NCBI RefSeq assembly: GCF_001513975.1
Contig: NZ_KQ947989.1
Location: forward strand, 434,001-498,000
Length of the DNA: 64,000 bases
Direction: 5' to 3'
Source of the DNA: Streptomyces curacoi
GTDB taxonomy: Bacteria; Actinomycetota; Actinomycetes; Streptomycetales; Streptomycetaceae
The position numbers and the translations under genes are program-made. The first letter of the stretch is position 1. Every line of letters starts with the position of its first letter. Of this stretch, positions 32,607 through 41,110 are shown piece by piece. Below the pieces are notes generated by a model, which saw nothing but the letters and a program-made list of their open reading frames with translations, did no database searches and was not told the DNA's origin.

Positions 32607-33848
32607 CTACGTCGTCAGCGCCCCCAGCGGATCGTCCAGCACCGGCTGCCAGGCCAACTCGGCCGCGCCGACCAGGCTGTTGTGGTCGAGGGTGCACGCG
32701 AGGATCGGTACGCCGCCGCTCTGCCCCCACAGGCTGCGGTCGGCGACGACCGCGCGCAGGCGGTCGGGGTCGGCGTCGAGGAGGGTGCGGTGCAGGCCGC
32801 CGAGGATGATGCGGTCCGGGTTGAGGATGTTGACCAGGCCGGCCAGGCCCAGGCCGAGGCGGTCGATGAGGGCCTCGGTGGCTCCGCGGACCGCCGGGTC
32901 GTCGTACTGGGTGCGGATCAGGTCCTTGGCCTGCTGGAGCAGGGAGACCTCGGGACCCGGCTCACGGCCGGCCGCCGTGAGGAAGGCCAGCGGGTCGGCC
33001 TCGACGTCGAGGCAGCCGCGGCTGCCGCAGTGGCAGGGGCGGCCCTCGGGGTTCACGGTGAGGTGGCCGACCTCCAGGGCCAGACCCGAACTGCCGGTGT
33101 GCAGACGGCCGTCCAGCACCAGCGCGCCGCCGACGCCCCGGTGGCCGGTGGCCACGCACAGCAGGTCGCGGGCGCCGCGGCCGGCGCCGTGCCGGTGCTC
33201 GGCGAGCGCGGCGAGGTTGACGTCGTTGCCGGTGAACGCCGGTCCGGTGATCCCGGCCGCGCGCACGCACTCGGTGAAGGTACGCCGTACGGGCGCGCCC
33301 ACGGGCCACGCCAGGTGCAGGGGGTTCAGCGCCAGGCCGTCGGGTTCGGCGACCGCGGAGGGGACGGCGAGGCCCGCGCCGACGCAGCGTCGGCCCGTCG
33401 TGCGCAGGAGGTCGGCGCCCGCCTCGACGACGGAGCCGAGGACCTTCGCCGGGTCGGCGTCGACCGTCTCGCAGGCGGGCGCGGTGGCGACGATACGGCC
33501 GCCGAGGCCCACCAGCGCCGCCCGGAACCCGTCGGCGTGCACCTGCGCGGCAAGGACGACCGGGCCGTCCTCGGCGACCGCCAGCCGGTGCGAGGGCCGC
33601 CCCTGCGAACCGGCCGCCGCGCCGGGCCGGGCGTCGACCCGGATCAGCCCTAGCGCCTCCAGCTCGGCGGCGACCGCGCCGGCCGTGGCCCGGGTCACGC
33701 CGAGCTCGGCGGTGAGCACGGCGCGGGTGGGTGCGCGTCCGGTGTGCACGAGCTCCAACGCGGGTCCGAGCGCACCGCGCCCCCGGTCCAACCGCGTCCT
33801 CGACGTAGTCCCTTCCCCCACCGGCCGGGGGTCAGCCTTGCCGCTCAT
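32607..33848 (-). CDS. ROK-family transcriptional regulator
   Basis: 413 residues. A winged helix-turn-helix (about 35-80: TRAVLTAELGVTRATAGAVA) is followed by the ROK domain. That domain contains FTGNDVNLAALAEHRHGAG with the catalytic-type Asp, GHLTVNPEGRPCHCGSRG with the zinc-binding His/Cys cluster ending in GCLD, and LVNILNPDRIILGGL. Such proteins (NagC, Mlc, XylR-like) repress sugar genes and respond to sugars. Nearest sugar genes are the aldolase/AgaS pair at 35.8-37.5 kb, which has its own DeoR regulator, so the target is uncertain. Confidence 0.88.
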   Translation of the reverse strand: MSGKADPRPVGEGTTSRTRLDRGRGALGPALELVHTGRAPTRAVLTAELGVTRATAGAVAAELEALGLIRVDARPGAAAGSQGRPSHRLAVAEDGPVVLAAQVHADGFRAALVGLGGRIVATAPACETVDADPAKVLGSVVEAGADLLRTTGRRCVGAGLAVPSAVAEPDGLALNPLHLAWPVGAPVRRTFTECVRAAGITGPAFTGNDVNLAALAEHRHGAGRGARDLLCVATGHRGVGGALVLDGRLHTGSSGLALEVGHLTVNPEGRPCHCGSRGCLDVEADPLAFLTAAGREPGPEVSLLQQAKDLIRTQYDDPAVRGATEALIDRLGLGLAGLVNILNPDRIILGGLHRTLLDADPDRLRAVVADRSLWGQSGGVPILACTLDHNSLVGAAELAWQPVLDDPLGALTT

Positions 33849-33884
33849 GAGGGCGAGTCTCCCATGATCCGCAGGTGTGGCGGC

Positions 33885-34526
33885 CTACCGGCCGCTCACC
33901 CTGAGCGTGATGTTCAACCGCCCGGTCAGCCCCAACTCCGGCGGTGCGGTGCCCGGCTGCACCCTCGGCACGCCGTGGTAGGCGAGCCGGGACGGGCCGC
34001 CGAACACGAACAGGTCGCCGCTGCGCAGCTCGACGTCGGTGTAGGGCCGGGTCCGGGTCTCGGTGTTGCCGAAGCGGAAGACGCAGGTGTCGCCGAGGCT
34101 CAGGGACACCACCGGCGCGGGCGACTTCTCGTCGCTGTCGCGGTGCATGCCCATGCGGGCGTCGGCGTCATAGAAGTTGATCAGCGCGATGTCGTACGCC
34201 TCCACCGGTTCGCCCAGCGCGTCCCGCACGGCGCGGCGGCCCAGCTCCCCCAGCCACCCGGGGAAGGGTTTCACCGGGGAGCCGTCGCCGTCGACGACCG
34301 TGCGGGCGTAGGCGTACGGGTACCAGTGCCAGCCCAGGCAGACCTGCCGGGCGGTCATCGTGCCGCCACCGGGCGTGCGGACCGTGCGCAGTCCGGCCGG
34401 TGGGCGCGCCCACTCGCGGCAGGCCCGGAGCAGCTCGCGCCGGCGCTCGGCGTCCAGCCAGCCGGGCACGTGAACCGCGCCCGGCGCGACCTCCGTACGC
34501 TCGCGGGGGAACAGCTCGGCGTCCAT
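33885..34526 (-). CDS. AlkB-family 2-oxoglutarate dioxygenase
   Basis: 213 residues from ATG 34526 (GGGGAGG 9 nt upstream). Fe(II)/2-oxoglutarate oxygenase for alkylated nucleic acids: MGMHRDSDEK gives the HxD iron ligands, RLAYHGVPRV the second His, and RLNITLRVS the 2-oxoglutarate-binding Arg. QVCLGWHWYPYAYAR and NFYDADARMGMH are typical of bacterial AlkB. Probably demethylates N1-methyladenine/N3-methylcytosine. It is on the opposite strand from rlmG (65 nt between starts). Confidence 0.88.
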   Translation of the reverse strand: MDAELFPRERTEVAPGAVHVPGWLDAERRRELLRACREWARPPAGLRTVRTPGGGTMTARQVCLGWHWYPYAYARTVVDGDGSPVKPFPGWLGELGRRAVRDALGEPVEAYDIALINFYDADARMGMHRDSDEKSPAPVVSLSLGDTCVFRFGNTETRTRPYTDVELRSGDLFVFGGPSRLAYHGVPRVQPGTAPPELGLTGRLNITLRVSGR

Positions 34527-34591
34527 GCCTCCCATCCTCCCCCACCGGCCCCACCGGCCGTGAGCTGCGGCTCCGCTAGCCTTGACGCACG

Positions 34592-35737
34592 ATGAACGAC
34601 CGTATGACGACGCCCTGGGGCGAGCTCGCGCTGACCCGTTTCCCCGAGGACCCGCGTGAGAGGCTGCGCGCCTGGGACGCCTCCGACGAGTACCTCCTCA
34701 GGCATCTAGCGGAGCGGGAGGTGCCGCCGTCCGGCACGGTCGTGGTGGTCGGTGACCGCTGGGGCGCCCTGGTCACGGCGCTCGCGGCGCACCGGCCGAC
34801 GCAGATCACGGACTCCTACCTCACCCAGGAGGCGACCCGGGCCAACCTCGCGCGCGCCGGCGTGGAACCCGGCTCCGTGCGGCTGCTCACCACGCAGGAT
34901 CCGCCACCGGAGCGCATCGACGTGCTCCTGGTGCGGGTACCGAAGAGCCTGGCGCTGCTGGAGGACCAGCTGCTGCGGCTGGCGCCCGCGGTGCACGAGG
35001 GCACGGTGGTGGTCGGCACCGGCATGGTGAAGGAGATCCACACCTCCACCCTGCGGCTGTTCGAGCGGATCCTCGGCCCGACCCGCACCTCGCTCGCGGA
35101 GAAGAAGGCCCGGCTGATCTTCTGCACGCCCGATCCGGCGCTGGAGCGGCCCGCCAATCCCTGGCCGTACACCTACACGCTGCCCGACGGCATCGGCGCG
35201 GTCTCGGGGCGCCCGGTCGTCAATCACGCGGGCGTCTTCTGTGCCGACCGGCTCGACATCGGTACGCGCTTCTTCCTGGGGCACCTGCCGGGCAGCGGGG
35301 GCGACCGGCGGATCGTGGACCTGGGGTGCGGCAACGGTGTCGTCGGTACGGCGATGGCGCTGGCGAACCCGCGGGCCGAGGTGCTGTTCGTGGACGAGTC
35401 GTTCCAGGCGGTGGCGTCGGCGGAGGCGACGTACCGGGCGAACGGGGTTCCGGGGCACGCCGAGTTCCGGGTCGGGGACGGGCTGGCGGGTGTGCCGACC
35501 GGCAGCGTCGACCTCGTGCTCAACAATCCGCCGTTCCACTCCCACCAGGCGACGACCGACGCGACGGCCTGGCGGATGTTCACCGGCGCCCGGCGTGCGC
35601 TCAGGCCGGGCGGTGAGCTGTGGGTGATCGGCAACCGGCACCTCGGCTACCACGTGAAGCTGCGGCGCCTGTTCGGCAACAGTCAACTCGTAGCCGGTGA
35701 CCCGAAGTTCGTGGTGCTGAGGGCTGTCAAGCGGTAG
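34592..35737 (+). CDS. rlmG: 23S rRNA guanine-N2 methyltransferase RlmG-like
   Basis: 381 residues, the usual length of RlmG. An N-terminal methyltransferase-like domain without SAM motif (TVVVVGDRWGALVTALAAHR) is followed by a C-terminal catalytic domain with IVDLGCGNGVVGTAMALANP (SAM site), FVDESFQAVASAEATYRANG, and the catalytic LVLNNPPFHSHQATTDATAW. The NPPFH motif marks N2-guanine methyltransferases (RsmC/RlmG). RlmG methylates G1835 in E. coli 23S rRNA; the RsmC alternative (16S G1207) cannot be excluded by sequence inspection. Confidence 0.85.
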   Translation: MNDRMTTPWGELALTRFPEDPRERLRAWDASDEYLLRHLAEREVPPSGTVVVVGDRWGALVTALAAHRPTQITDSYLTQEATRANLARAGVEPGSVRLLTTQDPPPERIDVLLVRVPKSLALLEDQLLRLAPAVHEGTVVVGTGMVKEIHTSTLRLFERILGPTRTSLAEKKARLIFCTPDPALERPANPWPYTYTLPDGIGAVSGRPVVNHAGVFCADRLDIGTRFFLGHLPGSGGDRRIVDLGCGNGVVGTAMALANPRAEVLFVDESFQAVASAEATYRANGVPGHAEFRVGDGLAGVPTGSVDLVLNNPPFHSHQATTDATAWRMFTGARRALRPGGELWVIGNRHLGYHVKLRRLFGNSQLVAGDPKFVVLRAVKR

Positions 35738-35775
35738 GCCCCGGACGTCGCCCGGTTCAGGCACGCGGCGCTCGG

Positions 35776-36630
35776 TCAGGGCGCCCTCAGCACCCCGATG
35801 ATGCCGGCCACGGCCCGCACCATCGCCTCCCGCCCCACGCTCAGGTACTTGCGCGAGTCGACAGCCTCGGGGTGGGCGGCGAGGAAGTCGCGGATCGCGC
35901 CCGTCATGGCGATGTTGAGGGCGGTGCCGACGTTGACCTTGGCGATGCCGCCCGCGACCGCCGAGGTCAGTTCGTCGTCGGGGACGCCGGACGAGCCGTG
36001 CAGGACGAGGGGGACGTCCAGGGTGGCGGAGAGGCGTTTGAGGAGGTCGTGGTCGAGGGTGGCGGTGCGCGTGGTCATGGCGTGCGAGCTGCCGATGGCG
36101 ACGGCGAGGGCGTCGACGCCGGAGTCGATGACGAAGGCGTGCGCCTCCGCCGGGTCGGTGCGGGCACCCGGGGCGTGGGCGTCCAGGGGCGGCTCGCCGT
36201 TCTTGCCGCCCAGCCGCCCCAACTCCGCCTCGATCCAAAGGCCTTGGGCGTGTGCCCAGTCGACGGCGGCCTTCGTCGCGGCGAGGTTGTCGGCGTACGG
36301 CAGGCGGGCCGCGTCGTACATCACGGAGCTGAATCCGGCGCCGGGCGCCTGGCGCAGCAGGTCGTCGCTCTGGATGTGGTCGAGGTGCAACGCGACGGGG
36401 ACACCTGCGCGTTCGGCGGCGGTGACGGCGGCGCGGGCGAGCGGGAGGAGCCGTCCGTAGCGGAACTTGACGGCGTTCTCGCTGACTTGGAGGACGACGG
36501 GCGAATCCACCGACTCCGCGCCGGCGATGACCGCCTCGATGTGCTCAAGCGTGATGACGTTGAAGGCGGCTACGGCGGAGCGGGCTGCGGCGGCGCTGGT
36601 GACGAGCTCGCCGGTGGTGACGAGGGGCAC
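35776..36630 (-). CDS. Class II fructose/tagatose-bisphosphate-type aldolase
   Basis: 284 residues. Zinc-dependent class II aldolase: AFNVITLEHIEAVIAGAE, VALHLDHIQSDD (catalytic Asp and first His), WIEAELGRLGGKNGEP, AVAIGSSHAM (His), VLHGSSGVPDDELTSAV (His), and KVNVGTALNIAMTGAIRDFL. The set resembles KbaY/GatY tagatose-1,6-bisphosphate aldolases as much as Fba. It is placed 34 nt downstream of AgaS on the same strand, opposite a DeoR regulator, which favours amino-sugar or ketose catabolism. Confidence 0.87.
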   Translation of the reverse strand: MPLVTTGELVTSAAAARSAVAAFNVITLEHIEAVIAGAESVDSPVVLQVSENAVKFRYGRLLPLARAAVTAAERAGVPVALHLDHIQSDDLLRQAPGAGFSSVMYDAARLPYADNLAATKAAVDWAHAQGLWIEAELGRLGGKNGEPPLDAHAPGARTDPAEAHAFVIDSGVDALAVAIGSSHAMTTRTATLDHDLLKRLSATLDVPLVLHGSSGVPDDELTSAVAGGIAKVNVGTALNIAMTGAIRDFLAAHPEAVDSRKYLSVGREAMVRAVAGIIGVLRAP

Positions 36631-36664
36631 GGGCGGTCCTTTCTCGGCGCGGGAAGAGGACTCG

Positions 36665-37546
36665 TCAGTGGGCGAGGATCACCGAGCGGGTGAGATGGCG
36701 CGGCTGGTCCGGATCGAGGCCGCGGGCAGCGGCGACGGCGACCGCGAGCCGCTGGGCACGGACCAGTTCGGCGAGCGGGTCGAGGCGGCCCTGGATCCAC
36801 ATTCCGCCGGTGGCGCGCACCTGCTCGGCCAGCCCTTCGGGAGCCTCGCCGAACATCCAGGTCGCGGTGGAGTTCGTGGTGATGCTGATCGGGCCGTGCC
36901 GGTACTCCATGGCCGGGTAGGCCTCGGTCCAGGACAGCGACGCCTCGCGCATCTTCAGCCCGGCCTCGTTGGCCAGGCCCACGGTCCAGCCGCGGCCGAG
37001 GAAGGTGAACTGCGTGCACTCCACGAGCCCCGCGGGCAGCTCGCCGGCGAGCGCTGTGCGCGCGTCGGCCACGACGGCGTCGGTGTGCAGGCCGAGGTGG
37101 GCGCGGAGCAGGGTGAGGGCGGTGGTGGCGAACCGGGTCTGCACGACGGAGCGTTCGTCCGCGTAGTCGAGGACGACGACCTCGTCCGCGACCGTCATCA
37201 CGGGTGTGTCCGGGTCGGCACTGAGCGCCGTCGTGCGCGTACGCCCCTTCAACCGCGCCAGGAGGTCGAGTACTTCGGTGGTCGTGCCGGAGCGGGTGAG
37301 GGCGATGACACGGTCGTAGGAGCGCCCGTGGGGGAACTCCGACGCGGCGAAGGCGTCCGTCTCTCCATGGCCCGATCCCTCGCGCAGCGCGGCGAACGCC
37401 TGCGCCATGAAGTACGACGTGCCGCAGCCGACGGCCGCGACCCGCTCCCCCGGCACCGGCAGCGCTCCGGCGTGGCCGGTCGCCTCCGCCGCGGCGCGCG
37501 TCCAGCATTCGGGCTGGCTGTCCAGCTCGTCCTCGACATGTGCCAT
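36665..37546 (-). CDS. agaS: SIS-domain sugar isomerase/deaminase (AgaS-like)
   Basis: 293 residues from ATG 37546 with GAGGAAGG upstream. Two SIS domains: VAAVGCGTSYFMAQAFAALR, VIALTRSGTTTEVLDLLARL; FLGRGWTVGLANEAGLKMRE, AYPAMEYRHGPISI. Similar to GlmS isomerase half and AgaS, which deaminates/isomerises galactosamine-6-phosphate. It is the first gene of a two-gene unit with the aldolase, divergent from a DeoR-type regulator, consistent with amino-sugar breakdown. No kinase or PTS component adjoins, so the phosphorylating step must be elsewhere. Confidence 0.85.
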   Translation of the reverse strand: MAHVEDELDSQPECWTRAAAEATGHAGALPVPGERVAAVGCGTSYFMAQAFAALREGSGHGETDAFAASEFPHGRSYDRVIALTRSGTTTEVLDLLARLKGRTRTTALSADPDTPVMTVADEVVVLDYADERSVVQTRFATTALTLLRAHLGLHTDAVVADARTALAGELPAGLVECTQFTFLGRGWTVGLANEAGLKMREASLSWTEAYPAMEYRHGPISITTNSTATWMFGEAPEGLAEQVRATGGMWIQGRLDPLAELVRAQRLAVAVAAARGLDPDQPRHLTRSVILAH

Positions 37547-37566
37547 GCCGCCACCTTCCTCAGTTC

Positions 37567-37608
37567 TGATTGTTCTTGCAAGATATAGCCATCTTTCGAG
37601 CACAATCA
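37567..37608. promoter_or_regulatory. Palindromic operator region of the aga-type genes
   Basis: AT-rich divergent promoter region. Outer inverted repeat TGATTGT (37567-37573) / ACAATCA (37602-37608); inside it a perfect palindrome TCTTGCAAGA (37574-37583) and AAGAT...ATCTT arms (37581-37596). Placement between AgaS (minus) and the DeoR regulator (plus) makes it the likely repressor site. Confidence 0.6.
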
Positions 37609-37668
37609 AGCATTCTGCGGCTGGTGGCGTGCGCTAAGGTCGCCGGGAGATCGAGGAATGGAGGGTGG

Positions 37669-38448
37669 ATGTCGCGCGACGCCCGCTGGAAGACGCTGCT
37701 GGAGCTGCTCGTCGAGCGGGGCCGGCTGGACGTCGAGGAGGCAGCCGCCGAGCTGGAGGTGTCGGCCGCCACGATCCGCCGCGACTTCGACCAGCTCGCC
37801 GAGCAGCAGATGCTCGTGCGCACGCGGGGCGGCGCGGTCGTGCACGGCGTGTCGTACGAGCTGCCGCTGCGCTACAAGACGGCCCGGCACGCCTCCGAGA
37901 AGCAGCGCATCGCCAAGGCGGTGGCCGGCCTCATCGCGCCCGGCGAGGCGGTGGGGCTGACCGGCGGCACGACGACCACGGAGGTGGCCCGCGCCCTGGC
38001 CGTGCGCGGTGATCTGGCCTCCGGCTCGCCCGCGCTGACGATCGTCACCAACGCCCTCAACATTGCCAATGAGCTGGCCGTGCGCCCCCAGTTCAAGATC
38101 GTGCTCACCGGCGGGGTCGCGCGCCCGCAGTCGTACGAGCTCGTCGGGCCGCTCGCGGACGCGGTGCTGGCCCAGATCACGATCGATGTGGCGGTGCTCG
38201 GCGTCGTCGCCTTCGACGCCGAGCACGGCGCCGCCGCGCACGACGAGGCGGAGGCGGCGATCAACCGGCTGCTGTGCGAGCGCGCCGCGCGTGTGATCGT
38301 GGCCGCGGACTCCAGCAAGCTGGGCCGCCGGGCGTTCGCCCGGATCTGTGCGGCCGACGCCGTGGACACACTGGTCACCGACGCGGCGGCGGCCCCCGAG
38401 ACCGTACGGCGCCTGGAGGAGCAAGGTCTGAAAGTCTTCGCGGTCTGA
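37669..38448 (+). CDS. DeoR-family repressor (AgaR-like)
   Basis: 259 residues from ATG 37669 (GGAGGG upstream). Winged helix (WKTLLELLVERGRLDVEEAA, VSAATIRRDFDQLAEQQML, RTRGGAV) and DeoRC sensor (VGLTGGTTTTEVARALA, TIVTNALNIANELA, IVLTGGVARPQSYELVGPLA, RVIVAADSSKLGRRAF). The spacing and divergent placement against agaS and the aldolase make it their probable repressor, acting at the palindromes at 37567-37608 and released by a sugar phosphate. It is followed by a GH15 gene 74 nt downstream, which may be co-transcribed. Confidence 0.88.
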   Translation: MSRDARWKTLLELLVERGRLDVEEAAAELEVSAATIRRDFDQLAEQQMLVRTRGGAVVHGVSYELPLRYKTARHASEKQRIAKAVAGLIAPGEAVGLTGGTTTTEVARALAVRGDLASGSPALTIVTNALNIANELAVRPQFKIVLTGGVARPQSYELVGPLADAVLAQITIDVAVLGVVAFDAEHGAAAHDEAEAAINRLLCERAARVIVAADSSKLGRRAFARICAADAVDTLVTDAAAAPETVRRLEEQGLKVFAV

Positions 38449-38522
38449 TCGCGATCCCGGGCTTCGCCCCGCCGCTTCCACCTAGGCTGGGAGCGAGGCA
38501 CAGGGCGGGCAGGGAGGCTGCT

Positions 38523-40358
38523 ATGAGCGGAACACCGATCGGCCAGGACGCACCAGGGGCTTCGCGCTATCTGCCGATCGCCGAACACGGGCTGATCGGC
38601 GATCTGCGCAGTGTGGCGCTGGTGGGCACGGACGGCACGATCGACTGGTACTGCTGCCCGGCCTTCGACGCGCCGAGCGTCTTCGCGGCGATCCTGGACG
38701 CCGAGCGGGGCGGGTCCTTCGAGCTGGCGGCGGCGGTGCCGGCGAAGACCAAGCAGTTCTACTTCCCCGACACGAACGTGCTGATCACAAGGTTCTTCAC
38801 CGAGGGCGGCGTCGGTGAGGTGCAGGACTTCATGCCGGTCGACGGCGACTCGGTCGAGGCCGAACGCCATCGGCTGATCCGGCGCGTGGTGTGCGTACGC
38901 GGGTCGATCCCGTTCCGGACGCGGGTGGCGCCGCGCTTCGACTACGGCACCCGGCCGCACACCGTCCGCAGGGCCGGCGACGTCGTGGTCTTCGAGTCCG
39001 CCAAGCTGTCGCTCGGGCTCACCGCGACCGTTCCCATGGAGACCGACGACCGAGACGCCCACGCCGAGTTCAAGCTCGCCGAGGGCGAGTCGGCGGTGTT
39101 CGCGCTGGACCAGGTCGGCGGCGAGGTGTCCCCGCGGCGGTGTGCGCACACCGAGGCGGAGGAGCAGTTCAACAGCACGGTGGCGTACTGGCGGCACTGG
39201 CTGTCCGCCTCCAGATACCGGGGCCGCTGGCGGGAGATGGTGCACCGCTCCGCCCTCACCCTGAAGCTGCTCACCTACGCGCCCACCGGCGCGATCCTGG
39301 CCGCGCCGACGACGAGCCTGCCCGAGCAGCTCGGCGGCGAACGCAACTGGGACTACCGGTACGTGTGGGTGCGCGACGCCGCCTTCTGTGTGTACGCGCT
39401 GCTGCGGCTCGGCTTCACCGGCGAGGCGCGGGAGTTCATGAACTTCGTGACCCGGCACATCAGTCCGGGCGACGGCGGCCACTCCGGGCCCCTGCAGATC
39501 ATGTACGGCATCGACGGCCGCACCGATCTGACCGAGCGCGAACTCGGCCATCTGGAGGGGCATCACGGCTCCGCGCCGGTGCGGGTCGGCAACGCCGCCG
39601 CGAACCAGCTCCAGCTCGACATCTACGGCGCGCTGATCGACTCGATCTACCTCTACGACAAGTGGGCGGAGCCGATCTCCAGCGACCAGTGGGACGACGT
39701 GTGCGCGCTGGTGGACTGGGTGTGCGAGCACTGGGACCAGCCCGACGAGGGCATCTGGGAGACCCGCGGCGGGCGCAAGAACTTCCTGTACTCGCGGCTG
39801 ATGTGCTGGGTGGCGATCGAGCGGGCCATCCGGATGGCCAACCGGCGCGGTCTGCCCGCCGATCTGGTGCGCTGGCGGGGGTGCCGGGACACGATCTACC
39901 GGCGGATCATGAAGCGGGGCTGGTCGGAGAAGCGCCAGGCCTTCGTGCAGCACGAGGACGGCGACGTACTGGACGCGGCCGTGCTGATGATGCCGCTGAC
40001 GAAGTTCATCGCGCCGACCGACCCCAAGTGGCTGTCCACCCTCGACGCCCTCACCCAGGACCTGGTGTCCGACTCGCTGGTCTACCGCTACGACCCGGTG
40101 GCGAGCCCCGACGGGCTGCACGGCGACGAGGGCACGTTCTCGATCTGCTCGTTCTGGTACGTCGAGGCCATGGTCCACGCCGGCCGGCTCGACGAGGCGC
40201 GGCTGGCGTTCGAGAAGATGCTGACGTACGCCAATCATCTCGGCCTGTACGCCGAGGAGATCAGCCACACGGGTGAGCAACAGGGCAACTTCCCGCAGGC
40301 GTTCACGCATCTCGCCCTGATCAGCGCGGCCTTCAATCTCGACCGCGCCCTGGGGTGA
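38523..40358 (+). CDS. Glycoside hydrolase family 15 protein
   Basis: 611 residues without signal peptide, so cytoplasmic. An N-terminal beta-sandwich (YLPIAEHGLIGDLRSVALVG, GTIDWYCCPAFDAPSVF) is followed by an (alpha/alpha)6 catalytic domain: GERNWDYRYVWVRDAAF, HHGSAPVRVGNAAANQLQLD, and a C-terminal YAEEISHTGEQQGNFPQAFT with a catalytic Glu. GH15 in actinomycetes includes glucoamylases, glucodextranases and the mycobacterial-type trehalase; this build is that of the bacterial trehalase/glucoamylase group, so either alpha-1,1 or alpha-1,4 glucoside hydrolysis is plausible. Confidence 0.87.
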   Translation: MSGTPIGQDAPGASRYLPIAEHGLIGDLRSVALVGTDGTIDWYCCPAFDAPSVFAAILDAERGGSFELAAAVPAKTKQFYFPDTNVLITRFFTEGGVGEVQDFMPVDGDSVEAERHRLIRRVVCVRGSIPFRTRVAPRFDYGTRPHTVRRAGDVVVFESAKLSLGLTATVPMETDDRDAHAEFKLAEGESAVFALDQVGGEVSPRRCAHTEAEEQFNSTVAYWRHWLSASRYRGRWREMVHRSALTLKLLTYAPTGAILAAPTTSLPEQLGGERNWDYRYVWVRDAAFCVYALLRLGFTGEAREFMNFVTRHISPGDGGHSGPLQIMYGIDGRTDLTERELGHLEGHHGSAPVRVGNAAANQLQLDIYGALIDSIYLYDKWAEPISSDQWDDVCALVDWVCEHWDQPDEGIWETRGGRKNFLYSRLMCWVAIERAIRMANRRGLPADLVRWRGCRDTIYRRIMKRGWSEKRQAFVQHEDGDVLDAAVLMMPLTKFIAPTDPKWLSTLDALTQDLVSDSLVYRYDPVASPDGLHGDEGTFSICSFWYVEAMVHAGRLDEARLAFEKMLTYANHLGLYAEEISHTGEQQGNFPQAFTHLALISAAFNLDRALG

Positions 40359-40404
40359 GGGGAGTTCACAGGGTCGGTGGGACGCATTCGGGACGACATC
40401 GAAC

Positions 40405-40423
40405 TTAGGTGAGGCTAACCTAA
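40405..40423. promoter_or_regulatory. Iron box upstream of the isochorismatase-like gene
   Basis: TTAGGTGAGGCTAACCTAA matches the actinobacterial DmdR1/IdeR consensus (TTAGGTTAGGCTAACCTAA) at 17 or more of 19 positions and lies 35 bp before the start at 40458. Repression by Fe(II)-DmdR1 is expected. Confidence 0.92.
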
Positions 40424-40457
40424 AGAGGGTTCCCAACTCACCGAAGGGCAACCCGAG

Positions 40458-41105
40458 ATGACGCCTGGCTCGATCTTCCCGTACGTCATGCCGACCCCCG
40501 CGATGCTGCCCGACGACCGGACGGGGTGGACCCTCGACCCGAGCCGGTCCGCGCTCGTGGTGCTGAATCTGCAGAGGCGCTTCCTGCGGGTGCTGGACCA
40601 GGAGGGCGCCCCGGTCGCCGAACTCCTCGCCAACGCCGGCCGGTTGGTGCGGGCCGCCCACGCGGCCGGGGTGCCCGTCGTCCACACGGTGCCGGCCGGT
40701 GAGCGGGGGCCCGCCGCGTACGGGCGACCGGCCGGGCCGCCGGCCGACAAGGACGGCGAGGCGTTCGCGGAGCAGGTGGCACCCCGCAGCGGAGACGTTG
40801 TGCTCACCGCCCGCAAGCACAGCGCGTTCGCCCGGACCCGGCTGGAGAGCCGGTTACGGGACCTGAAGCGCGACCAGGTCGTGCTCGGCGGGCTGTTCGC
40901 CCGGATCGGCGTGCTGATGACGGCCGCCGACGCCTGGGTGCGGGACCTGGAGCCCTTCGTCGTCGCGGACGCCATCGCCGATGTGTCGGCGGGCAGCCAT
41001 GAGTTCGCGCTCGAATGGATGGCGGACACGTGCGGGGCGGTGACGTCCACGGACCTGGTGGTGGCGGCCTTCGACCCCGCCGTGCCCGCGGCGAAGGCGG
41101 TCTGA
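40458..41105 (+). CDS. Isochorismatase-like protein without carrier domain
   Basis: 215 residues. The sequence aligns along EntB/DhbB: TGWTLDPSRSALVVLNLQRR, then KHSAFARTRLESRLRDLKRD, GGLFARIGVLMTAADAWVRD and PFVVADAIADVSAGSHEFAL. Isochorismatases convert isochorismate to 2,3-dihydro-2,3-dihydroxybenzoate on the way to a catechol cap. Lys120 is kept, but the Asp of the LIHDMQ motif (Asp37 in EntB) is Asn37 here (VLNLQ), so normal activity is doubtful. The C-terminal aryl-carrier domain of EntB is missing and instead sits at the start of the NRPS at 48154. The gene follows an iron box and ends 5 bp from the convergent hydroxylase stop. Confidence 0.82.
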   Translation: MTPGSIFPYVMPTPAMLPDDRTGWTLDPSRSALVVLNLQRRFLRVLDQEGAPVAELLANAGRLVRAAHAAGVPVVHTVPAGERGPAAYGRPAGPPADKDGEAFAEQVAPRSGDVVLTARKHSAFARTRLESRLRDLKRDQVVLGGLFARIGVLMTAADAWVRDLEPFVVADAIADVSAGSHEFALEWMADTCGAVTSTDLVVAAFDPAVPAAKAV

Positions 41106-41110
41106 CGGGT

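Noticed and set aside
40458..41105. Nicotinamidase or other cysteine hydrolase
   Set aside because: The catalytic Cys position is not Cys (ARIGVLMTAAD) and the sequence follows EntB along its length.
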